64,000 nucleotides of DNA from Lentinula raphanica (taxonomy: Eukaryota > Basidiomycota > Agaricomycetes > Agaricales > Omphalotaceae): NCBI GenBank assembly GCA_027919835.1, contig JANVFP010000039.1, forward strand, positions 248,001 to 312,000. The letters are read 5' to 3'. The position numbers and the translations under genes are program-made. Positions 63,424-64,000 of this stretch are shown here, piece by piece. Positions within the stretch are counted from its first letter, which is position 1; every line of letters starts with the position of its first letter. The notes below the pieces were generated by a model that ran no database searches, was not told where the DNA came from, and saw only the letters and a program-made list of their open reading frames with translations.

Positions 63424-64000
63424 TCACCACCTAAGCTTAGAACGTCTTCGTCGTTCGACATTCAAATCCAACCCAGTGAGAACTCGAGATTCGAACCGAG
63501 GCGGTTTCATTTTCTACGAGGAAAATGCACGGAATTAGCACTCATCTCTGAGTTGACATCCCACTCCGTTCGTCCGACCCTTCCCGAACTCAGCGAGAAA
63601 TAATCTCAACTCACAGCATTGAACCACCTATCAAATCTCCAACCGTTTGCCATCGAGTATGTCATGTCGAACACTATCTCTCCTCCTCCTCCTGCCTGTC
63701 CAGGTGTTTCGCCTTCAACAATCCCAGCTGGGTGATTCGATGCGTTCTTCGCAGTTGTGTAGGCGACCGTCCAGAATATCGTTTGGCATAAAACGTATCG
63801 CGAAAAGGCATCGCCAATTTCGGTACCTGGTATGTACTTTGGTTCTGAGAACATAGAGGATACGTCAGTCAGCATTGGCATGGGCCAGCCTCGAAATTAG
63901 GAAAGGTGAATGAAGAAAGCCGAGTCTGAGATCAACCGGAGGGTTTCGTTGAAGAGAAAGAGGAGAAAAAGGAGACTCACAGCGGTAACGTTGAACGCTC
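63424..64000 (-). CDS. Partial gene at right edge, exons only
   Basis: The gene runs off the window. Likely exons are 64000-63981 (donor GTGAGT), then one ending at 63615 and starting at 63844 or 63824, then 63513-63424 with stop TGA. Sequence includes IGDAFSRYVLCQTIFWTVAY and YSMANGWRFDRWFNAV, then a basic tail (VERRRRSKLRW). No family was recognised. The intron near 63840 is unclear because the first acceptor would create a stop after the upstream exon. Confidence 0.4.

Overview
The window looks like a repeat-rich chromosome segment of a filamentous basidiomycete, probably an Agaricomycete. The pointers are short spliced introns (about 50-110 nt) with CTAAC/CTGAC branch points, a fungal alpha-kinase-like gene, an SH3-WW-RasGEF gene of the Cdc25 type, integrase-core DDE transposases, a chromodomain Gypsy element and a LINE with an RNase H domain. 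No rRNA, tRNA or CRISPR array was seen. Species and chromosome position cannot be judged.

Layout. (1) 1-3.6 kb and 48.9-63.1 kb hold a dispersed family of small secreted proteins (SSP, unknown function), about seven loci in all. Two are intact two-exon genes (1008-1898 + and 57738-58613 -), one is an open but doubtful gene (60945-61634 -), and the rest are relics. The two intact copies lie in an inverted segmental duplication (1-1.94 kb against 57.66-59.64 kb). These segments also carry decayed pieces of the RasGEF gene. Six loci share a 15-bp palindrome, CCTTGCTGGTCAAGG, upstream of the start. (2) 4.8-35.5 kb is a three-level nest. A spliced integrase-core transposase gene (minus strand; exons 35474-34028 and 4903-4806) is split by a large LTR retroelement (4905-34027, LTRs about 1.66 kb). 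That element carries Gag and Gypsy-like RT/RNase H/integrase on the minus strand and two multi-exon accessory genes, B and C, on the plus strand. Gene C is in turn split by an intact-looking 12.1-kb chromodomain Gypsy element (11402-23495, 347-bp LTRs that appear identical, GGGTT target duplication) with a 2726-aa Gag-Pol and an extra 821-aa third ORF. (3) 35.7-38.2 kb: alpha-kinase-like gene. (4) 39.7-47.8 kb: a RasGEF gene of seven exons with a one-base break in the SH3 domain. (5) 50.3-57.1 kb: a LINE (12-bp target duplication, poly-A end) with three frameshifts and a TA-flanked MITE, inserted in one unit of a tandem SSP-relic duplication.

Most notable signals. Each retroelement carries its own dispersed short dyad motif: about 13 copies of GTGCCTCGNAAGCACC in the inner element, in coding and non-coding parts, and about 14 copies of TGATC-N5-GATCA in the outer element, including introns and LTRs. 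The outer element also carries two antisense spliced genes, with a polypurine-like motif at each junction pol | gene C | gene B | LTR. All calls come from reading the sequence; no database search was possible.
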